This document shows, piece by piece, positions 48,816 through 60,000 of a stretch of 64,000 nucleotides of DNA. The stretch's first letter is position 1. Each line of letters starts with the position of its first letter. Origin of the DNA: Caenorhabditis elegans. Its lineage: Eukaryota > Nematoda > Chromadorea > Rhabditida > Rhabditidae. The translations under genes were made by a program, and so were the position numbers. Location of the stretch: positions 10,230,001-10,294,000 of the forward strand of contig NC_003282.8 in NCBI RefSeq assembly GCF_000002985.6. Reading direction: 5' to 3'. The notes below the pieces were generated by a model. That model did no database searches and was not told the DNA's origin. It saw nothing but the letters and a program-made list of their open reading frames with translations.

Positions 48816-49470
48816 ATGTTTCTAACCGTTATCTTGACACCAATCATCACTGCTCAATGTTCAAAAAAGCCAAAAGGTGAGATTACTGTAGTGATCAATG
48901 GGGCGCACTTGCGTTTTGATTTTATTCGAATATTTTTTGTATTAAGGGAAGAAAAAGAAGAAGCTTTCATCTTCTCACGAGAAAAAGCGGAGTGAAAATA
49001 AAGCAAGAAATAATAAAAAGAAGCCTGTTGAACTGGACACAACGGATGAAGCCAAATCAACTGTTAACGAAGATGAGAAAGAGAAAAGTTCGAAGAGACC
49101 CACGGCAAAATCCAAAAAATCCAAAAAAGCTACTGGCTCCAAGAAGAAGAATAAGAAAACGAAAAAACCCGATGGTAGTGAAAAAAAAACACAGACGCAA
49201 ACTGAAGATCAGAAAGCTCCTGATTCACCGAAAAAAGATGATTTCTTCGCTCCTCCTGGAGCTCCAGATCCAGTTCCAGCTGTGCCAGTTGAACCAAGTC
49301 CAGCTCCACCTGTACCAGCTGTTCCAGCGGCAGTTGAACAAGAATGGAAACCACCACCAGAATTTGAGCGACCGAAGCATCCTGGATTTGAAGCACAGCT
49401 GGAACCGAATGAAGAGAATAAAACGATTCAACAAGTGGCAACATTCACAGACGCTCAAGACTTCGTTTAG
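48816..49470 (+). CDS. Secreted Lys-rich/Pro-rich protein, about 194 aa
   Basis: Two exons, 48816-48876 and 48947-49470, join in phase. A short hydrophobic leader (FLTVILTPIITAQ) suggests secretion. The same frame is open upstream to the TTTACAG acceptor near 48790, so a further 5' exon could lengthen the leader. The mature part is a highly basic block (KKKKKLSSS, KSKKSKKATGSKKKNKK), then an acidic/Gln patch, then a proline/alanine/valine block (PAPPVPAVPAAVEQ) and an acidic C-terminus. There is no cysteine beyond the one at the leader end. I do not recognise a family. The composition suggests a disordered extracellular or matrix protein. AATAAA at 49484-49489 lies next to the poly(A) signal of the opposing thymidine kinase gene. 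Confidence 0.7.
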
Positions 49471-49664
49471 AACTTTATTCAATAATAAATATGCAGTTAT
49501 GAAGTTTTAGTTTTTGAGAGATTAGAAAAAAGGAATGAGTTAGTTAACAAAAATCAGGTTATAGAGAAAATGTACCAGAAGTGAAAGTTTACAAGAAAGT
49601 GAAATAAAGTGAGCAAGGAAATCAGGTGTGTATGTGAGTTACAGACAAGTATTTAGATAAGACA

Positions 49665-51567
49665 TTAAGTCCGAGCTGTGGCCTCCAGAGCCATTGACTT
49701 GCTCAATCCGATTTTCTTTCGTGGAGGAGACACGGATCCATCAGATCTTTGCTCTTTTTTCGCCAAGAAAATCCCAGTAATATCGTTTTCGTTCTGAAAA
49801 ATCAAACTAATAACTATTAAATCGAATTGAGTTTTTATACCTTATCACAACCAGTTTTCATCTGTTCTTCAGCATCTTTTTCTTCGCTCTTTTGAACATA
49901 ACATTCTCTGCAGAGAGCTGTATAAGTGTCCGAACCTCCGATCACCTCAACCTTTTTGTCCAATGTGCTGCGGAATGAGAAGTTTGCTTGCGATCCGCAT
50001 TCGACACATACAGCGGTAACTTGCTTGATTTCATTCGCGTACGGAAGTAGCAAAGAAATTTGTGGGAACGGCTTTCTCTCGAATGTTCCATTGAGTGCAG
50101 CGACACAAACAACTTTCCCTCTTTGAGCAAGTTCTTCGCAAGTTTCGGCGAGATCTTCAAAGAACTGTCCCTCGTCAATCGAAACGACTTGAACCTCATC
50201 GTTGAAGATCTGAGATTGAACTTCAGAGAGACGATGAGCCTTGACAGTCCGTCCCTGGCCAGTCATCCTGAAATGATATTCAATGCTTTACAGTTTTAGG
50301 CTTGATCTACCAACTTGCTATGAGTAGCCACGAGATCGGCATCGTAACGAGTGTCTCCTGCATACTTGACAAGAACACATGTTCTTTTTGCAATTATCTG
50401 ACGATCATGAAGACGAAGAAGTTCGGTGCTGAAAATAATATTGTTATGATCACTCTAAATTTAAAAATAAACACACGTTTTGCCACTGAACATTGGCCCC
50501 AGAATAACAGTGATAGAGCCAACACGATTCGGGCATCTGGGCAAAGTGTTGAAATCTGATAGAGATGAATTGGACGAGCAGCAAGTCATCTGAAAACACA
50601 AGTTTAGAAAAACTATTGTTTAAGAAACACTCATGATTCTAAAAATATATAGCTAAATGCGGCATCACATAAACAACGCATAGAACAAGTTAACCATCTT
50701 GTTTTTACTAGATCATTGGCTAGCGCCGATTGAGACGAAAATGTATGCAGAGTGTGGAAGAACTGGGGGCCCCGGGAGAAGCAAGCATCAAAATGGCCTG
50801 CTACAGAAAAAGGATTGCAGTCAGCTTTTCCGCGTTTTGAGATGAGCGTTGCGGAACCGGTCGCCGTCTACGACCGCCTTTTGCCATTGCAGATGAATAT
50901 AGAAGTTGGTGTCCGAACGGAACGAACGGAGAAAATGGAGGGACGAAGGGCGGGGAGATATAGAACAAAAATAAGTGAAATTGTTGTTCGTTCTGTATTC
51001 TTAATTTTGCATGATAAAAAATGAATAGATGATTTTAGAAGTCTGGCATTGCACAAAATATATTTCGAGCAGTGAAAGAGCAAAAGGAAAACATATAAAA
51101 TGTCTCGATCTACCATACTAAAGCGGAAAATGTAGAATCAGAAAATAAATTTTTGGCTCAACACGATATACAGTTAAAAATAAACTAGTATATCATAAAT
51201 AAGTGAACTTTCTTATCAGGAGCCAATTAGTCATCTCTGACGTACAAATATTAACAATAAATTTCAAAACCTAAATAAGAATAGTAAAGATCAAAAGAGG
51301 GCAAGATCATGTTGAGTAATTTGAATGAGACGATGACAACAGGCAAGGGTCACACAGCTGTTCAGCAAATGTGCTGTGACCGTCGGTATTGCATAATAAG
51401 AATCGCTTTTGAGAGCATAAGTACGGACAGTTGGGTATTTTCAGGCAATTTTCAAGGTTTTTTGTTGTTGCCGGAATTTTACAAAGCAAAAATTCCACTC
51501 CACATTTTGCGAATAGGCAAATTAGAGATAATCATCTTACCTCATTCTTGGCCGCTTCAATGTCCAT
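49665..51567 (-). CDS. Thymidine kinase (TK1 type)
   Basis: The core model has four exons, 50589-50477, 50428-50315, 50267-49841 and 49793-49665, giving 260 aa. A nine-codon 5' exon at 51567-51541 (MDIEAAKNE, donor GAG|GTAAGA) joins in phase and would give 269 aa. The donor at 50314 (AA|GTTGGT) was chosen because only it keeps frame. The P-loop GPMFSGKT (about 31-38 of the core) is followed by TELLRL as in TK1. The catalytic acid is Glu108 in SIDEGQFF, and the zinc-binding pairs are CVEC and CREC. The enzyme phosphorylates thymidine (cytosolic dTTP salvage). The C-terminal tail is basic. It lies about 0.4 kb downstream of rad-51 on the same strand, within operon range. Confidence 0.9.
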
Positions 51568-51975
51568 TTCAGTTAGTTGGATCTGGAATTATTGCTAGGT
51601 TAACATGATGAACACGCATTTTTAAAATACAGTATTAAAGGTTTCGAAAACCTTTATAAATTAAAAAGAACATTAGCTTATCAATACTGACATAATCAGT
51701 TCAACTATACGATTCATACAAAACGACGGGTAAAACAAAAGAGAGAGAGAGAGATGCACAAACCTATATATAATACAGATACAAAAAAGGAATGTAACGG
51801 AATAGTGAAACATGAGGGGCAGGCGAAAACTTTTCATAGAGAACATAGAACGCTAGATTTAAAAACGACCCAAATAAACATGATGAATCCGTGAAAGTGT
51901 GGAGAGAAACAGAAATGTGATATATTTATCGGGATATGAATGATGAAGTTTGATAAGAAAAAGAAAAACGAACGG

Positions 51976-54005
51976 CTAGTCCTCGCGTGCGTCCTCAATA
52001 CCATGATTCGTGATTGAGTAGGTCGCTTCGGCTTCTGGTAAATTGGGTGATTGAACCATTTTTGCGACGCGATTCTCTCCTTTTCCTTTTCGAAGGTACA
52101 ATCTGAAAATATGAATAACTTAATTTTTCTTCTTTAAAAAATCCTCAAAAAGACCACATGTAATGTTTAATAAAAAAATTAAATATGTTCTCTATTTGTT
52201 CAAAATCTTCAGAAAACCTCCAACTATGTTTACCTGGTAGTAGACATGTGAGCGATGATGTGACCTCCAATGGGCTTTTTAGCATCAGCCTGGAACATCG
52301 AGGCTCCTCCGTCGACTTGTGCTACAACTTGATTGGTAATAATTACAGCGACACCATATTCATCGGCAAGCTTGGCAAGGCATTTCAGAAAAGCAGAGAG
52401 CTTCATCTGACGTTCCGCTAGATCTCCTCTTCCAGTGTATTCGTTACGGAAATGAGCAGTTGCACAGTCAACAATCACAACAGCATAACGACTCTCGGAC
52501 ATCATTGCTCCTATGGCACGAAAAAGTTTATTTTTTTATTTTTTGAAATTTAGATTTACCTGCTCGAATAATCAAAGCCATCAAATGTTCTGAGTTGTAT
52601 GCACGTGCAACAGCGATATTCTCGAGTACATGAGCACTGTCCATATTGTATCTGCAAGAAATTACTTCGATATTCAAAAAAATGCTACAAGATCCATAAT
52701 AAGGTAAATTCTCAAATGCCAAAATTCAAGCCATGTGGCGTAAACCAGTAATTGTACAAAATGAGCCATTGCGACTTGTTCTCCAAACGTTTTTATTTCA
52801 AACTTAGTGATAGAATATAGAGAAATATTTACTTTATCTGAAAAAAAAAACTTATATTTGTTGAAACAATAAGGAAAAGGCTAAAAAATTGCCTGCAAGT
52901 TGAAATTCGCCAAAAAAAGACCCGGAACATCTCTGAAAGTTCATTTACGGCAATTTCCAACTTGCAGACCATTTTTGGCCTTTTCAATTGTTCAAGCAAA
53001 AATAACAGCTATTTTCAGACTGAGAAAATATGTTACTGATTTCTCGAAATAAATTTTAATTTTTTTTTAAATTTTCAAGTCGGGAGATCAAATTATGACA
53101 AATTCAGGATTTTTAAGAATAATTCTCAATCACAAACCTCTGAGCGATAGCAATAATTCGTTCGGGTCGAAAAGTGGCATTGGTATCAATATACATACAT
53201 TTTCCCTCACCACCTCCCATATCAATCGGCAATTGACACAAGACTGCCAGACTGTGGCAAAGCTGAGTTTTTCCTGTTCTATATTCTCCGTAAACCTGAA
53301 ATAAATGTTTTATTGAGTACTGTTGTCAGTTTATCCGTGATAAACTCACCTCAGTGATACTGCCTGTTTCGATACCGCCACCCAACAGTCTGTCAAGTGA
53401 AGCAGATCCAGTTCTGATCTGCACCAGCTGGCTTCGCTTCACATGAACCTCGGCTCCCGTCGTGAATCCCATCTGCACGAATTTCATGGCTTCTTTCTGA
53501 AATTAAATCATTGAAATATGAGGCCGATGTCTACATGTTCACAGCTGGTCGATTTGCCGTCAAAACTGACCTTGCAGCTGATCGTTTCATTCTTTTTCGG
53601 AGCTAACCTCGAAAAATGTATCAACTTTTCTGATACTTTCAATTCAATTAATTGGATTTTGAAAAATAAAGCCACAGAATTTTTAGTTTTTTTCTTTAAT
53701 TCTCGAATAAGCTGATTTTTTGATATGCTCACCATTATCTTTTCAGCTTTCTGATCACTAATTCCTTTGACATTTCGGAGTTCGCGTCTTGTAGTAAATG
53801 CCAGCGATTCGTATGTATAGTATCCAGCTTCTTTTAGTTTTGAAATATCGCCAGAACTGATTCCTGAAGACTCAAGTTTATCGATAACTGTGAAGTTTTC
53901 ATCTTGCTCCATCGCATTATCCTCGATTGCTGCATTGAGCAAAGCTTGATCAGCTGCACGCTGCTCTTGATCCGATTTCTTTTGACGACTTGCTTGAGCT
54001 GACAT
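51976..54005 (-). CDS. rad-51: RAD-51 recombinase
   Basis: Six exons (54005-53733, 53496-53350, 53295-53138, 52651-52560, 52510-52234, 52102-51976) join to 357 aa. RAD-51 forms filaments on single-stranded DNA and carries out strand exchange in meiotic recombination and double-strand-break repair. An N-terminal helix-hairpin-helix domain (about 40-90, with [11 protein letters not shown] and [15 protein letters not shown]) precedes the ATPase core: Walker A GEYRTGKT (143-150), Walker B VVIVDCA (Asp238) and the DNA-binding loop region around [19 protein letters not shown]. The start lies just after a TATCTCAG acceptor, so trans-splicing or an upstream exon for a longer isoform is possible. The 486-bp intron 52652-53137 holds a foldback repeat. 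Confidence 0.97.
52845..53010. mobile_element. Foldback (inverted) repeat in rad-51 intron
   Basis: The left arm (about 52855-52912: TTGTTGAAACAATAAGGAAAAGGC, then TTGCCTGCAAGTTGAAATTCGCC) pairs with the right arm (about 52948-53006: GGCAATTTCCAACTTGCAGACC, then GGCCTTTTCAATTGTTCAAGC). About 50 bp pair imperfectly around a 35-bp loop. It has no ORF and resembles a small non-autonomous element. Confidence 0.75.
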
Positions 54006-57005
54006 TTTTGACTCCTGAGATAATTTTAATTAATTATTTTTAAGTTAAAACATACAATTGGAAGGAAAAGATTTATTGAATGCAAATTCAAATTATATAG
54101 CCATTTATGTGTACATAGTGAACGTTTCGCAATCCCTAAAATCGGCATTTTTAACAGTGGAGCTTTTTTTTTCAAAAATTATGCTACACATTTACCTAAA
54201 CTTATTTTTAAAATGTTACCTTCATATCCCCAAGATTGTCCCATAATCAATAGCAAAAGCTTTCTCTAGAGCAACAAAAATTGAGAAAAACATGGCCTAG
54301 AGACACGTGCCAAGTCCTTCCTCGAGCCCCCGTTCGCTTGACGAAAACAAGAACTTTCATGTTTTTCACAAGTTAGAACTGCTTTTGCTGCTCTACTATT
54401 TTTGTCGTCAACTACTGATTTATAACAGGATTAAGTCCACATATTTCTAGGCGTCAAGTTGAACGAACATATTTTCGAATTTAAGAATCACAATTTATGA
54501 TTTATAGGTTTTTATTAAGGGTTTTCTTAGATAGATTTTCGTTTTAGAATAGAAAACATGGAAATTTAAATGCAAGTAAAACTGGCAGTAAATACAGAAT
54601 TCTCAATTTTCAAAGTAGCGCCATTTGAAATTTTTTTTTCCGCTTTTTCGATGGCGCGCACTTGCTGTACTCTTGTTCAACACCTCGCCCTCCCGTCTCG
54701 TCCACTGCCGCTCGCGTGTGTGAAAGGCACCGATAGGAACGGGCCAGGGAAAAGGAAAAAGTGTAGAAAAAGACGATGCGCAGACATACAGCAAGGAGGG
54801 TCAGTGGACGCAATGGGGAAAAGAGAAGGAAGAGGACACCCAAATGTCTACTATGTACATTGTGTCCGAACCATTTTAAAACCAAAACTGGACATTAACC
54901 TTATCTTTTGCCCTTTTGAGCTTAATTTTTATATCACTTTTCTGCCTTAAAGCATTATTTTTTAAAGTACTATTCGTTTTTCAATCACTCGAACTATTAA
55001 ATCTTTAAAACATTTTTTCTTGCAAGATTCTATGATTTTTGAATACTATTACTTATTAATTTATTAATACTTAGCTTAAATTTATATAATAATTTTTTAT
55101 CTTGAAAATTGTTTTTCGTTGATTGAAAATTATATTTCAAATTTAGAATTGTTCGCAATTAAAAACGGGTAAAGCATGAAATATATTTCAGAAATCGAAC
55201 AAAAATCAGGCTTTTTATTTTCCGAATATCAATTTCAAGCGTTAACCGAAGCGTTGTTATTTAATGACAAAAAATTTTGTTCATTTTAGGTTTTCATTCA
55301 AGAAAAGGAAGCAAAATTTAGCATAGCTGAAGACTTTTAATTAGTTTAACTCAAAAGCTACGAGAATAATCAAAAATTTAATAAAAAACCGCGCAAATCA
55401 TTAGAGGATAATTAAGTTTTAAAACTAAAATGACAAAAAATGACAAAAGAAACAATGAGAAATCAAAACATGTTTCCTCCGTAAATCGACATTGAGTACT
55501 GTAGCGATTGGTCTCGCAGCGATGTTAATTTTCTTCTGTACTCCTCTCGGATAAATTTTATTATTATTGAACATGCGTATTAAATCGTTCATTGAACGGA
55601 AAATGGAGAGAATCGCAAGAAAAAAAATTATGATGAAAGTGCAAATAATTTAGAAAGGCTATGACACAGGTGATTCGCCGTTATAAAATACTTATGGCCA
55701 CCAGTATTTTAGATGCAATTTGCAAATCGCTAATCTCGCTGCGGGACCACCAACATTCTAGCAATATATTGCTAATTGCGACTTTTAGTGCAAAATATTT
55801 GCTTCATCATATTGCTGATGCCTCAACTACATTCCATAAATATTTAAAAAACCGCGAAACACATGTGTATCTACTGATAAACTACATAAAGAAGTGAAAT
55901 TTGTTAATAAAATCTTTGCATGAGAATTGTAACTAACTAGGGTAATTGATTTCATTTGGGCTTAAAATTAAACTCAACACATGATGAGTGAACAATTGGG
56001 ATCGAAGTTTAGATCTAGAGGTTTTCCATCTATAAGTGAGCCGGTTACTAGTGCGATCAGAAGTTGTGAATTTGAAAAAATGTTTTTGATTAATATTAAT
56101 TTCTCCACCAATTAGTTTCCTTTCAAACTTTTTGTCTTTTCTTCTAATGATCCAATTCCGTATTTTAGCCTACTTTCTGAAAAGTTCAGAAAATCTTTTT
56201 GAACTCCTTCTATTTCCTGTATTATGTTTCTAAATTTTTTTGGATTTTTTTTTGAATTACTGGAATGGAGATGTTTTAATAGGTCATTTACATGGTTATG
56301 TACAAATATTTTGACCAAATTATGTATTTACTGGGCAATATCACCTCTTTCAATAGGATTCTTTCTTTGTCCTCAAACTTTTCAATTTATGAGACAGAAC
56401 TGACTGATTGTAATTTTATACCCAACTATGCAAATAGTCAATTCAATCATCTTAATTTATGTGCCAGTGATTCAAAAAAAATTCCAAAAAAATTTCGAAT
56501 AAATTTTCGAATTGAAAATTTTAACATTACTTTGACCAGAAAGTTTGAAATTTTTTTTTTCAAAATTTTTATTTTGAAAACGTCTTAAAATGTTACCATG
56601 TTTATAACGCTTATTAAAAAAAAGATAAGACCTGAAAAAAACTCTTCTGAGTCATTTTATGAATCATTGATTTTTGTGAGAAAATGGCCTGAAGGGAACT
56701 TTAGATCTACTTTTTTTTGATTCAAAGTGTCCGCAAGCAGCTAAACTTTTCGTAGTGACTTTTTTTTGGAAAATGTTCTTTCAAATGAAATATGCTTCAT
56801 TTCAAAGTCCATTAATACGTTGAAATACTTTCCTTGTAAGTTGAAAACTGAAGGTGTATCTTTAAAAATAAACAGCTTCTTGGGTGTTTGTTGTTTCCTA
56901 ATAAATCTCTTAGATTTCTATGAATCCCTCAAATAAACATTTATTTTTTTCCAGACTTTCGTGTTCTACTCGTGAGTCCACTTCACACCTGCAAACGTTG
57001 GTGGT
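54006..57005. other. Divergent intergenic region between rad-51 and ebax-1
   Basis: This 3 kb gap must contain both promoters. A GC-richer block at about 54620-54850 (GCGCGCAC, CCGCTCGCGTGTGTG) stands out against AT-rich surroundings and may be a promoter or regulatory hotspot for rad-51. Open stretches in it are not convincing coding. The remaining sequence to 57000 is AT-rich with T runs, and I see no gene. Confidence 0.5.
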
Positions 57006-60000
57006 ATGCTGCCAAATGCAGTGGGCAACAATGTATGGAACGGCCGCGATGATGTCTCATTTGAGGTTTGATTAATATTGAATATTATGATAATTAAAAT
57101 AAATATCTTTTAGGATTCTGAGAGATTTGAGGAGGACTCACAAGTTTCACTAGACGAATCACTTGATGGAAATAGTCAGAATTGGAGAGGATGGACAGAT
57201 TGTCAATCAAATTGTGAAGCAATCCAACCTGGACTTTCTTGTGTTGTTTACCAGCATTACAGTGCATCAGGACGGTTTTCCTCAGCATCAACAAGAACAG
57301 TGGTACCCGGGGATCCAAACAATCCATTGAGTCAACATCCAATGATGTCAAGAGGAGATGATTCAATTGGAACTCTGCTCACATTATCGGAAATTTCTGC
57401 AAGAGTTTGTGCGGAAAAATGGTCGTTTCAGCAACTTGAAGAAATGTACTCTCATATATGTACTTCGAGAGCAGAGAAACTTGCAATGCCTCCACCAATC
57501 TCCACTATTCCTGAGAAGATTTTTCTTTCATTTATAGTTCATTGTTTCCCACAATCTACTGATGAAATTCGAATGTATAGGTTAGTTATTTGCTTCCTTT
57601 TTGACAAAATATTTAAATTCTTATTTTTCAGTACTCTTGCCAACGGGTCATCTGAGCAATATGAACTTGGAAAAACCATATATGAATGGGGAAATGTTCG
57701 AGATGTCTCACAAACTGGTTTTCTACTCAGTGGTAACATCAGTAACTCAACGCATCCAGATACCCGTCCAATTCAATATGATGATAATTCATCTTTCCAT
57801 GTAACAGTGAAAGTAGACAGATGTCGGATTGTCGAATGCACCTGTGAATGCTCGAATCGTTCTAGTTGGTGCAAACATGTGGTGGCATTGTCCATCTATC
57901 GAATTTACGAAAGGAGCAATATAAAATTCAAGTAAGCACGTACAAATCTCAAAAGATTCTAATTTCATTTTTCAGGGAAACCATAGCCGACGCAATCAAT
58001 TCAATGAGTGATTTTGATCTTCGACGACTTGTTCAATGGCATATCAATGAGATTCCACGCAAATGTATTCCCGGGTTCCAAAAATTAATTGATCAAATCA
58101 AGGATCCACATTCAAATATAAACAATCTCCATGGAGCTCCCGACCCAACGGATGGTGGACATGATCCAGTCTCTCGTTACGATTTCCCAGAAATCGAAAG
58201 CAAAATTCGGAGACTTCTGATCAAATATTGTGTGCCAGCTCCCTCTGTTCATTGTGATATACAGTATCTCACCGCAACTCATCATCCTACTCATATTGAG
58301 TGGACAACCATGATTAAACCTCTTCGATGTCGTGATCCAGAAGGAATGTGGAATTTATTACAAATGATTCGAGAAATGTTTGCAAGAAACGATGAAAACG
58401 CTGTGGCACTGTTGAGAACTGTGACTGATGAGTGTCTATCAAACCATCAAGTTCTTTTATGGTGGTACATTACTAAATTGGTTCAGTCAGGGCATTGGGC
58501 TCAGACTTCTTGCTTCAAAGTTCCAAATTCCCAAATGCTCGCCCAACTGAATTGTTCTCAGCTTTGCGATGAAATTGTCATACTCTGGAAGTTGGTGGCA
58601 CTCAATCCAAGAGCTGGAAAATTATACCGATCACAGCTAGTACCTTACCTTCAAGACTACCATCGAACTGCAGTTAATCGTTTGAAAAATATGATCACTT
58701 TGGCTCCACCGATTCCTGCGGAAGTCACTCAAACAACTGATGCTACAGTTCTAAGCAATCACCAAACAGCTGCAATACTCCAGACAATCACAAACATGGA
58801 TATTAGATACCCTCTGTCATCTCAGAATATGAAGTTCACTCTGAATTGCTTCCCTGGGTTCTATCCAGCAATTCAAATGTGTAACTATCTAAATGAAAAA
58901 GATATTCGATTTGGTGTTCCCACTGATGCGATATTCTATGTTGATGCGGTATGTTTTTGTTTTTGAAAAAAAATTATATTCTAAGAATTTTCAGCCAAAT
59001 CTATCGAACAGTTACAAGATGGTTCCACCTCACAGAGAAAAAGTGTTGAAAAAAAAGAAAAAGAAGAAGAAGCTTCTCAAAAGGAAGGTTGAAGAAGACG
59101 GACCATCGTGGCGCCGTAATGAGTATCAGGGTGTTGATGGAATTTGGAGAGTTCTCAATGAAGCAGATGCTGGAAATAATGATAGTACAGAGAGTGGACA
59201 AGAAAGTGATGTACAGAAGACACCTCAAAGAGTTGAAATACCACGAAAAAAGAAGGTGGATTCAGTTGAAATGGATGTAAATGAAGTGTTGGCTGCTGCG
59301 TTCACACCGCTTGATGCTTTGGATGCGAGATTTTTGCGAGTTGAAGCCTATGGAACTCATGGTTATCGAGCCGATGCTATACAGCATGCCCTCCAAGTTA
59401 TTGAATACCTTATTGACAGTTTGACTGAACAAAGCAACGATTTTCGTAATGTGCACGGTGTTGAAAATGAGCCAAGTACTTCAAAGCAGTCTTCATCTTC
59501 ATCATCATCTACCGTATCTGATGACGTTACTGTAGCCGATAGAGACGAAGAAATCGCGAGAGGGTGCAAGTTTTTAGCAACAATGGAAAAGATATTATAC
59601 ATTACAAAAGTTTTGAAGGACAATCAGAATCTGCAGCAAATCGTATTTGATATTTCAATGAGATGCTTGACGATTACCAAATATCCATTTTTCACAAAAA
59701 ATCATCAAATTATGTTTACATATTTGGAGACGGAATTTGTTGGCATTTTGGATCAAATCTGGCAAACTGTCCCGATGAGTGATACCCAGATACGAAAAAT
59801 TCGAGAACGTGCGTCGGAAATTATCGAATCAGATTCTGGAAATAATGGAGAACTTCCTCCAATTGCAATGACTAAATTTTTATTCCTCGCACTATACTGG
59901 ACCGAACCACCGAGCACATCTATCCGACCTGTCCCTGCTCAAAGTGTTCCTCCAACTGCTTCACCTGCTCTTCAACACAATCGAAGACTTCTCAATTCTA

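Noticed and set aside
54570-54950. ORFs on both strands in the GC-richer block upstream of rad-51
   Set aside because: Open frames on both strands reflect base composition; no splice or poly(A) context. More likely promoter sequence.
55661-55897. 78-codon plus-strand ORF between rad-51 and ebax-1
   Set aside because: No acceptor, TATA box, poly(A) signal or codon bias; residue composition is not convincing enough to call.
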